From NCBI RefSeq assembly GCF_050003625.1, contig NC_134398.1:107664026-107728025 (forward strand): 64,000 nucleotides of DNA. Reading direction: 5' to 3'. Shown piece after piece: positions 42,482 to 51,957 of the stretch. The notes beneath the pieces are model-generated. The model worked only from the letters and a program-made list of their open reading frames with translations. It did no database searches and was not told where the DNA came from. The first letter of the stretch is position 1. Every line of letters starts with the position of its first letter. A program made the translations under genes and the position numbers. The stretch comes from Haematobia irritans (Eukaryota; Arthropoda; Insecta; Diptera; Muscidae).

Positions 42482-43168
42482 TTAGAATTTATAATATATT
42501 TTTGCTGCTTTTTTTGCCTTTCGGGAGTTAGCATTACTGATTCCACGCCAAAATACATGACATCTTGCAAGTGTTTTCATACTCTCCTTACCTGGATGCC
42601 TACGATGCAATTCTTTAAATAATCTGTTTCTAAGATATTCAGGGATTACAATTCTGTCATTGTACATCACACAATCTTGAACGATACTGAGATTATCTCG
42701 CTTTTTATGACATGGTTTTAAATCTGGTGCTAACTTGGAACCCCATCCATTGTTAAGTGAGTTGACTACAATTTTTAATGTTTTGTTTTTGAGTGTTGCT
42801 TGCTTTACCATGTTGAAAATTACGGGGAGCTTGCTGAAATGTCCTTGTAATGATGACGCACAATCTTCTTCCAAGGTCATACAAGCGATAACAATATCCT
42901 CATCTGCTGTAGAGGTATTGCTAATAAGTCTTGATAGCATATCAACGCATCCGAAATCCTTTGTATTTATTTATTGTATTTTGAAATTGTACATCATGAG
43001 AGTTAACGCCCACCGTTGCAACCTGCTTGCTGTATATCCTTTTTACTGCCGAATGTAACTTCTTTACAGCATATATTAACCCCAATGCTTCTTTCTCTAT
43101 CTGTGAGTAGTTCTTTTCAGCTAGTGTTAAAGTGCGAGAAAAATGCTCAATAACCTTTTCCGAGTTGT
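42482..43168 (-). pseudogene. pol: Gypsy-M RNase H end and integrase zinc region (minus strand)
   Basis: From 43168 downward: [28 protein letters not shown] (RNase H Glu box), then a deletion that removes the TDHKPL box, [33 protein letters not shown], and the integrase H2C2 region RLFKELHRRHPGKESMKTLARC. It resembles Gypsy-1 domain by domain, so it is the same clade but a different family. The element continues at 44949-45360 on the other side of a CAC...GTG element. The integrase core is absent. Confidence 0.85.
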
Positions 43169-44376
43169 CACACTGTTAGAAAAATATGTTTTTCATATGT
43201 TCCGATATAAACAAAATGTGTTTCGGGCACAATTTTAAAACACAATATATTTAAGTAATGTAATGTTCCTAAACTAACACTAAATGTTTGGGACATCTAT
43301 GTTAATATGTTAGAATATATTATGTTTGGGGCATGAATGTTTCATAAAACTCATATGTGTGAATGCAAACATATATAAATTTACAAATTTCGACTAAACA
43401 TACATATGTTGTGATATTTTATTCAAAGCGACAGAGAAAGTATAGAGAAAGAAATAGAGATGGAAACCGGGAGAGTTGACGAAATATATCAACATAACAC
43501 AGCAAAAGAATGAAAAGAGAACAATTTCTGTGAAACCGCTTGTATGTTGTTTCGGAAAATAGTTTTATAATAAGGCCAAAAATTTGATATGCTTAAGTCT
43601 AAATATTATTTATTTTGAATAAAGAGAATAGACATTCGGAACCAAGAGAATAGACATTTGAAAAACAAACAGCATATGTTTTCGCCTTGAGAGCAGCATT
43701 TTATGTATGTGTGGACATGTGTTTTGTTTATCATTTTGGCATTATGGGCACAATTTTTTTCTTGGTTCGTTAAAAGAAATCAGGGGTCTTCATAAAAATA
43801 ACGAAAGGGCACTATACTCTTTTTAGAGTCGGGACAGTAAAATGAAATAAGGAGGAAATAGTGAAAAATTACACAGTAAAATGTATAAAAACAAAGTTTA
43901 GTTCCTCTTTATTAATAAGTAGTCCACGGACACCTTCAAATATAAAAGCGGTCATTAAGTTCGAGTTTTACAGCTAAAACAATTTAAAAAGTTTATTTTC
44001 TTTAAAATGAATTATTAAAGAAAAATAAAAGGCATTTTAGAGCGATGGTGTTAAATGCTAGTAAAAACTGTTCACGCCTAAATAAATTTATGTTTATATT
44101 ATAAAATTATATATGTATGTTTATACTCGACTCCACGTTCTTCTTTTGTTAGAGTTTTTGAATTCCTTCCAAATTTTAAAGTTTTGTGCCAAAAACAGTT
44201 TTTTGTTACAAAATTGTTATTTTTGCAATAAAAAATAATATTTTATCCAAAAATCTGTCAATTTCGTTTATATCAAGCACTGTTACTCACTATAAATCTT
44301 TAATAACCCACATTTCGAAGTTTCATTATAAAAATTTAATATAGTATAAATATACATGTGTAAATAAAAAAAAAGT

Positions 44377-44450
44377 GTTCGGTCGGAGCAGGGATTGAAC
44401 CCACGACCCTTTGCATGCAAGGCAGACATGCTAACCACTGCTCCACGTGG
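44377..44450 (-). other. tRNA-like SINE head inside copy c
   Basis: On the minus strand: A-box TGGAGCAGTGG, GTTAGCATGTCTGCC, TTGCATGCAAAGG, B-box GGGTTCAATCCC, then CTGCTCCGACCGAACAC. This is nearly the head of the SINE at 61212, so it was captured from, or gave rise to, that SINE. Confidence 0.65.
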
Positions 44451-44565
44451 CAAACAAATGTATGTTTCTGTTAAATAATGTTATGTTTGCATGAGCTCGT
44501 GGGCGCTGCAAACTATGCTATATAAATGTAACTTATAACGATAATTATCTACTGGTGACTATAAC

Positions 44566-44638
44566 AGCTATGTAGCCCAGTGGATAGTGTGTTGGCTTAC
44601 AAACTGTATGGTCCTCGGTTCGATTTTCCGTGCAGGCG
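44566..44638 (+). other. Second tRNA-like module inside copy c
   Basis: A-box TAGCCCAGTGG and B-box GGTTCGATTTT, matching 34-105. It points away from the module at 44377-44450. Confidence 0.5.
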
Positions 44639-44948
44639 AAAGGTAAAATTTAAAAAATTTATAAAAGTGAATAATTTCTTCAACATTATTTGTATTACAG
44701 AAAAAGGTGCCAAGAACTAAAAAAATTCGTGGAAGTGAAAATTACGAGTATGTTAGGGAATGAGCACAATCGTGTTTGGGAAAAATTCTTCCAAGCATAT
44801 AATATTTTTGGCTCAAAATGCTTCCAAACATATAATATGTTCACATAAAATAAACATATTAATGTTTCGGCAGTATCCAATAATATATGTGCTTCCTGCA
44901 AAATATGTTTGGAACATATGTTAAAGAAGCGATTTTTTTTTTGGGGTG

Positions 44949-45360
44949 CGGGGAAAACGTGGCAAATATATGCCCCAATTCCTTTTCCAGAGGCATCCGT
45001 GACAAGTTTTATGGGTAAGTTAGGGTTAAAGTGCATTAACAGTAGATCCGAATTTAAGATTTCTTTGAACTTTTTGAATGATTGTTGACATTGATTTTTC
45101 CATTCGAATTCAACATCCTCGTCAATTAAGTTGTTCAAACGAGATCTTAAATTTGTTATATTACGAATGTACTTGCCATAGTAATTGGGAGAACCCAGGA
45201 ATGATCTAAGTTTAGTTTTATTTGTTGGTGGAGGCAATTCTGTGATAGCTTTGTCTGTATCTGGCCGTAGTCCTGATGGTGTCATGATATTCCCCAAATG
45301 TTTGTCTTCTTTTGCGAAAAAACTTACATTTATCGTACTTAATATGCTTTTCTATCGTTT
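44949..45360 (-). pseudogene. pol: Gypsy-M RT thumb and RNase H start (minus strand)
   Basis: From about 45360 downward: KCKFF-like residues in a neighbouring frame, then HLGNIMTPSGLRPDTDK, PTNKTKLRSFLGSPNYYGKYI, and RNase H start KLVTDASGKGIGAYICHVF. It stops at the CAC...GTG insertion and resumes at 43168. The upstream RT palm is lost where plus-strand Gypsy-3 begins. Confidence 0.85.
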
Positions 45361-45361
45361 T

Positions 45362-45490
45362 TGTCACAAGAAAGCGAATATAATCTCAAAACTCGACTTA
45401 AAAGATGCGTATTGGCAGATTGCCTAAGACGAGAAATCAAAAGCCTTAACAGCTTTCACCTTTCCAGGTAGATCCCTTTACAAATTTGTA
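45362..45490 (+). pseudogene. pol: Gypsy-3 RT fragment 1 (plus strand)
   Basis: ISKLDLKDAYWQIA followed by a stop, then KSKALTAFTFPGRSLYKFV: the RT palm around the first catalytic Asp. It is cut by CAC...GTG copy d and continues at 46759. It is a different family from Gypsy-1 and Gypsy-M. Confidence 0.8.
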
Positions 45491-45670
45491 CACCCTAAAA
45501 AAATTTGTTCTCTGACATATTTTCCAAACATATTTTGCAGGAAGTACATATGTATATTATTGGATATCGTCGAAACATTATTATGTTTGTTTTATGTGAA
45601 CATATTATATGTTTGGAAGCACGAGCCGATGCAAACAAACCATTATTCAACGGAAACATAGATTTGTTGG

Positions 45671-45745
45671 CCACGTGGGGCAATGGTTACCATGTCCGCT
45701 TGCATGCAAAGGTAATGGGTTCAATCCCTGCTCCGACCGAATACC
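45671..45745 (+). other. tRNA-like SINE head inside copy d
   Basis: GTGGGGCAATGGTTACCATG, CTTGCATGCAAAGG, B-box GGGTTCAATCCC and CTGCTCCGACCGAATACC, followed by a T run. It matches the SINE head at 44377-44450. The A-box has decayed. Confidence 0.6.
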
Positions 45746-46307
45746 ATTTTTTTTAATTTATATATTTATATTAAATTTTTACAATGAAACTTCGAAATGA
45801 GTGCTATTGAAGATTTACAGTAAGAAAGGAACAGTGCTTGATATAAGCGAAATGTACTGAGATTTTGGATAAAATATTATTTTTTATTACAAAAATAAAA
45901 ATTTTGTAACAAGAAATGTTTTTGGTTTAAAAGTTTGAAATTTTCGAAGAAATTCAAAAAATCTATCAAAAAAAAGTCGAGCATAAACATAAATAATTTT
46001 ACAATATAAACATGAATTTATTTATTTATTTTTTTACTGCATTTAACATAATTTTAAATGCATTTGCGTATTTAGAAATACAGATAAATATGAATATTTA
46101 TTAACGAATAATTTTGTGCTTAATTTCATTTTTACCTTTAAAGTCGGTATTAAGTTGGCATTACCGCTCTAAAATGGCAATTTTTTCACGTTTTCTTTTC
46201 TTTAATAATTCATTTTAAAGAAAATTAATATTTTCAATTGTTGCATTCCTCACCAAGTTATAATACAATTTGCCAAAAAGTTATGTTATTCTGCTTTTAG
46301 AGATTCG

Positions 46308-46349
46308 AGTTTTGCCGCTAAAATGAAAAATAATTTTAGCGGCAAAACT
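46308..46349. repeat. Perfect 17-bp inverted repeat inside copy d
   Basis: AGTTTTGCCGCTAAAAT, an 8-base loop GAAAAATA, then ATTTTAGCGGCAAAACT. The word TTGCCGCTAAA recurs singly at about 11780 and, diverged, near 43965. Confidence 0.8.
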
Positions 46350-46843
46350 ATTGGACTACTTATAAATAAAGAGTAACTAAACTTATTTTTTTCTGAAGAT
46401 GCCTTTTTAATTTTTATATATTTTCCACTGTTTTTTAATTTCCTTTCTTCCTAAATATTTTGATTTACTCGTCTGGTTCCGATTTCTTTTGACGAACCAA
46501 GAAAAAATTGCTCCCTGAATAAAATATCAGAACATACTCTTAATTTGTAAACTTATATACGTTTACATTCACACATATTATTTTTATGAAACATTTTTGT
46601 CCCCAACATAATATATTCTAACATATTAACATATGGCCCTAAACATTTAATGGAACATTACATTTTGGCACTTAAACATATTATGTTTAAAAAATTGTGC
46701 CCGAAATACATTTTGTTTATATCGGAACATATGAAAAACATATTTTTCTAACAGTGTGGTGATGCCGTTTGGTTTTTGTACGGCCCAAAAAACTATCCGT
46801 CAGTTGATGGACCAACTAATTCCACCCGACGTAAAACATTGTA

Positions 46844-47777
46844 AAGGGTGATTTGTTAAGAGCTTGATAACTTTTTTTAAAAAAAAAAACGCATAAAATT
46901 TGCAAAATCTCATCGGTTCTTTATTTGAAACGTTAGATTGGTCCATGACATTTACTTTTTGAAGATAATTTCATTTAAATGTTGACCGCGGCTGCGTCTT
47001 AGGTGGTCCATTCGGAAAGTCCAATTTTGGGCAACTTTTTCGAGCATTTCGGCCGGAATAGCCCGAATTTCTTCGGAAATGTTGTCTTCCAAAGCTGGAA
47101 TAGTTGCTGGCTTATTTCTGTAGACTTTAGACTTGACGTAGCCCCACAAAAAATAGTCTAAAGGCGTCAAATCGCATGATCTTGGTGGCCAACTTACCGG
47201 TCCATTTCTTGAGATGAATTGTTCTCCGAAGTTTTCCCTCAAAATGGCCATAGAATCGCGAGCTGTGTGGCATGTAGCGCCATCTTGTTGAAACCACATG
47301 TCAACCAAGTTCAGTTCTTCCATTTTTGGCAACAAAAAGTTTGTTAGCATCGAACGATAGCGATCGCCATTCACCGTAACGTTGCGTCCAACAGCATCTT
47401 TGAAAAAGTACGGTCCAATGATTCCACCAGCGTACAAACCACACCAAACAGTGCATTTTTCGGGATGCATGGGCAGTTCTTGAACGGCTTCTGGTTGCTC
47501 TTCACTCCAAATGCGGCAATTTTGCTTATTTACGTAGCCATTCAACCAGAAATGAGCCTCATCGCTGAACAAAATTTGTCGATAAAAAAGCGGATTTTCT
47601 GCCAACTTTTCTAGGGCCCATTCACTGAAAATTCGACGTTGTGGCAGATCGTTCGGCTATTCATGATGAAATGTCAAAGCATACTGAGCATCTTTCTCTT
47701 TGACACCATGTCTGAAATCCCACGTGATCTGTCAAATACTAATGCATGAAAATCCTAACCTCAAAAGAATCACCCTT
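46844..47777 (-). mobile_element. mariner-type transposon (934 bp, internally deleted)
   Basis: Ends AAGGGTGATTTGTTAAGAG on the left and, inverted, AAGGGTGATTCTTTTGAGG on the right, each next to TA (46842-46843 and 47778-47779), the target used by Tc1/mariner elements. It interrupts the Gypsy-3 RT just before its YLDD codons. At 934 bp it is short of the usual 1.3 kb: the transposase N-terminal DNA-binding region is missing. Confidence 0.9.
46952..47605 (-). pseudogene. mariner-type transposase, catalytic part
   Basis: 217 residues. Catalytic acids are visible in ILFSDEAHFWLNG (first Asp), WFQQDGATCHTA (second) and the SCDLTPLDYFLWG region (third). About 36 residues lie between the second and third Asp if the D of CDLTP is used, longer than the 34 of classical mariners. 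AENPLFYRQ is not a natural N-terminus; homologous codons (IFSEWALEKL) continue upstream to about 47635. The ORF is otherwise open, so the deletion of the N-terminal domain is the main defect. Confidence 0.85.
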
Positions 47778-48069
47778 TACTTTTGGTTACTTAGACGACT
47801 TAGTAGTGTCTGAAGATTTTTCGTCACACATTGAAACATTAATGCGCCTTGCTTCGCAATTTAAAAAAGGCAAATTTGACTCTTAATATTAGTAAGAGCA
47901 AATTTTGCGTAGTAAATGTGAACTACTTAGGTTTTGTCGTAGGACAAGTCGGAATTTCGACAGACCCAGAAAAAGTTAATTCATTTTTAAAGTTGCCAGT
48001 CCCTAAGAACGTAAAGGAGGTACGAGGATTCCTTGGCTTAGCGGGATGGTACCGCCGCTTTATTGATAA

Positions 48070-49073
48070 CACTAGTTTACAAAAATTTTTTTTTTTCAAG
48101 TACACTTGATGAGAGGCAACTACTAAATAAATTATATCTCGAATGAGAAATGTCCGATTATATCGTTGTTGGTACTTAAATGAAAGGTATTAAGATGACA
48201 AATGATTGTGTATCTGTAATAAGTTAAGTGGTTCAAAAAATATCGATGCGGAAAGACCAAATTTTCCAAAAAATCGTATTTTACTAAGGTCCATTGTCCT
48301 CCAGAAAAGTATAAACCATAATAAAAATTTTTCTCTCCATGGTCGTATAGATGATGCTCTAACGTAAGTAATAAGAAAAAACTGTCGATGCAAAAGGGCA
48401 AATTTTCAAACAAAAATCATACAGTGACCCTTTTCCGCCGGAAAAGTACAAACCATTGAAAATAATTTTTTTTCTCTTCATGGTCGTATCGTAAGTAATA
48501 AGACCAACTAGAAGAAAAATGACAAAGTTGTAAGCAATTGAGTGAACAAATCCGATGCAAATATGAGTCACTCACCCACTCAAAAATGTATTTCTCTGTG
48601 GCCGAGAGGCAATTTTGTGCGGGTGAGTGGCTCATATTTGCATGATTTTACATCATTCAATTGCTTATAACTTTGTCATTTTTTGGTCGTTTTTCTTCTA
48701 GTTGGTCTTATTACGTTAGAGTATCATCTATACGGCCATGAATGGTTTATACTTTTCTGGCGGAATAGGTTCATTGTAAAATACGATTTTTTATAATTTG
48801 ACCTTTCTCATCGATATTTTTTGAACCACTTAACTTATCACAGATCCAATTATACACGGTCATTTGTCATCTTAATACCTTTCATTTAAGTACCAATAAT
48901 CGGACATTCTCAAGATATAATTTGTTTAGTGAAAAAAGAGCGAAAAAACTACAAATAACGGGATATCTCAAAAACTGTTCCATAAAAAATTTTAAACATT
49001 TCGAATTCAGCAGATCAAAATACATAAGAAAAGTCCACTCTCATCAAGTGTATATTTTTAGTGTAAACCAGTG
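48070..49073. mobile_element. CACTA-like foldback element (1,004 bp)
   Basis: Ends CACTAGTTTACA and TGTAAACCAGTG, i.e. CACTR-type inverted termini, flanked by TAA at 48067-48069 and 49074-49076. A three-base duplication with CACTR ends fits the CACTA superfamily. The left half (48110-48600) and right half (48600-49050) are imperfect inverted copies of each other, sharing words such as AGTGGTTCAAAAAATATCGATG and CTTCTAGTTGGTCTTATTAC, so the whole element can fold back. It is non-coding and interrupts Gypsy-3. Confidence 0.8.
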
Positions 49074-49719
49074 TAATATTTCGAGTGTTGTCATCCCAAT
49101 TTCTGAGCTCATCTCGACAAAGAAAAAGTTTTGTTGGAATCCAGAGGTTAACGCTCCCTTTGAAAAAATTAAGGTTTTATTTACGGCCGCTCCTGTATTG
49201 GCTAACCCAGATTTCAGTAAGAATTCTTGCACTGTGATGCTAGTGATTACGGAATTGCTCCGACCGAATACCATTTTTTATACCCACCACCATAGAATGG
49301 TGACGGGGGTATAATAAGTTTGTCATTCCGTTTGTAACACATCGAAATATCGATTTCCGACTATATAAAGTATATATATTCTTGATCAGGGAGAAATTCT
49401 AAGACGATATAACGATGTCCGTCTGTCTGTCTGTTGTAATCACGCTACAGTCTTCAATAATGAAGCAATCGTCCCGAAATTTTGCACAAACTCGTCTTTT
49501 GTCTGCAGGCAGGTCAAGTTCGAAGATGGGTTATATCGGTCCAGGTTTTGATATAGTCCCCATATAAACCGACCTCCCGATTTGGGGTCTTGGGCTTATA
49601 GAAAACGTAGTTTTTATCCAATTTGCCTGAAATTTGAAATCTGGAGGTATTTTATGACCATAAAGAGGTGTGCCAAAAATGGTGAGTATCGGCCCATGTT
49701 TTGGTATAGCCCCCATATA
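48365..49719. repeat. 1,355-bp tandem duplication, unit 1
   Basis: Covers most of the foldback element, the Gypsy-3 piece after it and the start of the TATACCCACCACCAT repeat. Unit 2 follows without a gap. I see no base difference between the units in the stretches compared. Confidence 0.9.
49077..49270 (+). pseudogene. pol: Gypsy-3 RT/RNase H connection fragment
   Basis: SSVVIPISELISTKKKFCWN, FEKIKVLFTAAPVLANPDF and a damaged CDASDYGI start of RNase H. It continues 48069 across the foldback element. It ends at TTGCTCCGACCGAATACC, where it is joined to a scrap identical to the 3' edge of the tRNA-like module (45727-45748) and then to the TATACCC repeat. Confidence 0.8.
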
Positions 49720-51074
49720 TAAGTAATAAGAAAAAACTGTCGATGCAAAAGGGCAAATTTTCAAACAAAAATCATACAGTGACCCTTTTCCGCCGGAAAA
49801 GTACAAACCATTGAAAATAATTTTTTTTCTCTTCATGGTCGTATCGTAAGTAATAAGACCAACTAGAAGAAAAATGACAAAGTTGTAAGCAATTGAGTGA
49901 ACAAATCCGATGCAAATATGAGTCACTCACCCACTCAAAAATGTATTTCTCTGTGGCCGAGAGGCAATTTTGTGCGGGTGAGTGGCTCATATTTGCATGA
50001 TTTTACATCATTCAATTGCTTATAACTTTGTCATTTTTTGGTCGTTTTTCTTCTAGTTGGTCTTATTACGTTAGAGTATCATCTATACGGCCATGAATGG
50101 TTTATACTTTTCTGGCGGAATAGGTTCATTGTAAAATACGATTTTTTATAATTTGACCTTTCTCATCGATATTTTTTGAACCACTTAACTTATCACAGAT
50201 CCAATTATACACGGTCATTTGTCATCTTAATACCTTTCATTTAAGTACCAATAATCGGACATTCTCAAGATATAATTTGTTTAGTGAAAAAAGAGCGAAA
50301 AAACTACAAATAACGGGATATCTCAAAAACTGTTCCATAAAAAATTTTAAACATTTCGAATTCAGCAGATCAAAATACATAAGAAAAGTCCACTCTCATC
50401 AAGTGTATATTTTTAGTGTAAACCAGTGTAATATTTCGAGTGTTGTCATCCCAATTTCTGAGCTCATCTCGACAAAGAAAAAGTTTTGTTGGAATCCAGA
50501 GGTTAACGCTCCCTTTGAAAAAATTAAGGTTTTATTTACGGCCGCTCCTGTATTGGCTAACCCAGATTTCAGTAAGAATTCTTGCACTGTGATGCTAGTG
50601 ATTACGGAATTGCTCCGACCGAATACCATTTTTTATACCCACCACCATAGAATGGTGACGGGGGTATAATAAGTTTGTCATTCCGTTTGTAACACATCGA
50701 AATATCGATTTCCGACTATATAAAGTATATATATTCTTGATCAGGGAGAAATTCTAAGACGATATAACGATGTCCGTCTGTCTGTCTGTTGTAATCACGC
50801 TACAGTCTTCAATAATGAAGCAATCGTCCCGAAATTTTGCACAAACTCGTCTTTTGTCTGCAGGCAGGTCAAGTTCGAAGATGGGTTATATCGGTCCAGG
50901 TTTTGATATAGTCCCCATATAAACCGACCTCCCGATTTGGGGTCTTGGGCTTATAGAAAACGTAGTTTTTATCCAATTTGCCTGAAATTTGAAATCTGGA
51001 GGTATTTTATGACCATAAAGAGGTGTGCCAAAAATGGTGAGTATCGGCCCATGTTTTGGTATAGCCCCCATATA
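49720..51074. repeat. 1,355-bp tandem duplication, unit 2
   Basis: Repeats 48365-49719, including the open frames at 50277-50669 (Gypsy-3 scrap) and 49772-49990 (foldback). The junction between units is at CCCCATATA/TAAGTAATAAG; a few A/T bases are shared at the breakpoint. Confidence 0.9.
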
Positions 51075-51957
51075 GACCGATCTCCCGATTTTACTTCTTG
51101 GGCTTATAGAAACCGCACTTTTTATTCAATTTACCTGAAATTGGAAATCTAGAGGTATTGTAGGACCACAAATACGTGAGCCAAAAATTGTGATTATCGG
51201 TCCATGTTTTGGTATGGTCCCCATATAAAACGACCTCTCGATTTGAGGTCTTGGGCTTATAGAAACCGTAGGTTTTATCCAATTTGTCTGAAATTGGAAA
51301 TCTAGAGGTATTTTAGGACCTAATTATACAATTATTTTTCGAGCTTTATGGACAGATATAGATTAAGGAACATGGTTAATAGTTATTATAATAGTATTTT
51401 AGGACCATAAAATGGTGAGTATCGGTCCATATTTTGGTATAGCCCCCATATATACCGATTTCCCGATTTTACTTCTTGGGCTTCTAGAATCCGAAGTTTT
51501 TATCCTATTTGCCTGAAATTGGAAATCTATAGGTATTTTCGGGTCATAAAGAGGTGTGCCGAAAACGGTGAGTATCGGTCCATATTTTAGTATAGCCCCC
51601 ATAAAAACGATCTCCCGATTTAACTCCTTGGGTTTCTAGAAACCGTAGTTTTTTATCTGATTTACCTGAAATTGTAAATATTCTGGTATTTTAGGCTCAC
51701 AAAAAAGTATATCGGATTAAGTTTTTATCCGCCCATTTGGTAATGCCTCCATATAGACCGACTTCACTTCTTGACGGTGTAGAAGGCGCACTGATCAAGA
51801 AAATTGCTTGAAACTCAATGTAACATTTCCAGATTTTACCTCTACAGATTTAAGATTTCATTCAATCAAGACGTTATTTTATAATTTTCTTGCACACTTA
51901 CAAGAGATGTTAATGATTCCTCTAAAACCCAAACAAAAATGGTTCTTAAAAATCCAG

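Larger units (their letters stand above)
43169..44948 (+). mobile_element. CAC...GTG element copy c (1,780 bp), complete
   Basis: Starts CACACTGTTAGAAAAATATG and ends in a T run followed by GGGGTG. It is inserted in Gypsy-M RNase H: the left flank ends CGAGTTGT and the right flank begins CGGGGAAAAC; joining them gives an uninterrupted RNase H frame with no duplicated base. The subterminal 100-200 bp are rich in ACATATGTT palindromes and AACATATTATGTTTGGGGCAT. The interior holds two tRNA-like modules pointing apart (44377-44450 minus; 44566-44638 plus). There is no protein-coding sequence. Confidence 0.88.
45491..46758 (-). mobile_element. CAC...GTG element copy d (1,268 bp), complete
   Basis: Starts CACCCTAAAAAAATTTG and ends TTTCTAACAGTGTG, the reverse orientation of copy c. 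Left flank AAATTTGTA and right flank GTGATGCCG join into one RT frame (the F-V-V-M-P-F-G region) with no duplicated bases. It contains one tRNA-like module (45671-45745) and a perfect 17-bp hairpin (46308-46349). It is non-coding. Confidence 0.88.
46759..48069 (+). pseudogene. pol: Gypsy-3 RT fragment 2, split by a mariner-type element
   Basis: 46759-46841 encodes MPFGFCTAQKTIRQLMDQL and PPDVKHC; after the mariner element, 47780-48069 encodes the YLDD box with DLVVSEDFSSHIETLM, then (frame changes) ANLTLNISKSKFCVVNVNYLG, GISTDPEKVNSFLKLP and VRGFLGLAGWYRRFIDN. The catalytic box itself is intact, but a frameshift near 47850-47870 separates it from the thumb. The foldback element at 48070 interrupts it next. 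Confidence 0.85.

Noticed and set aside
48132..48635. Overlapping minus-strand frames with Phe/Leu-rich, membrane-like peptides
   Set aside because: They lie in the foldback element, whose inverted halves and duplicated copy explain them; no start context or homology.
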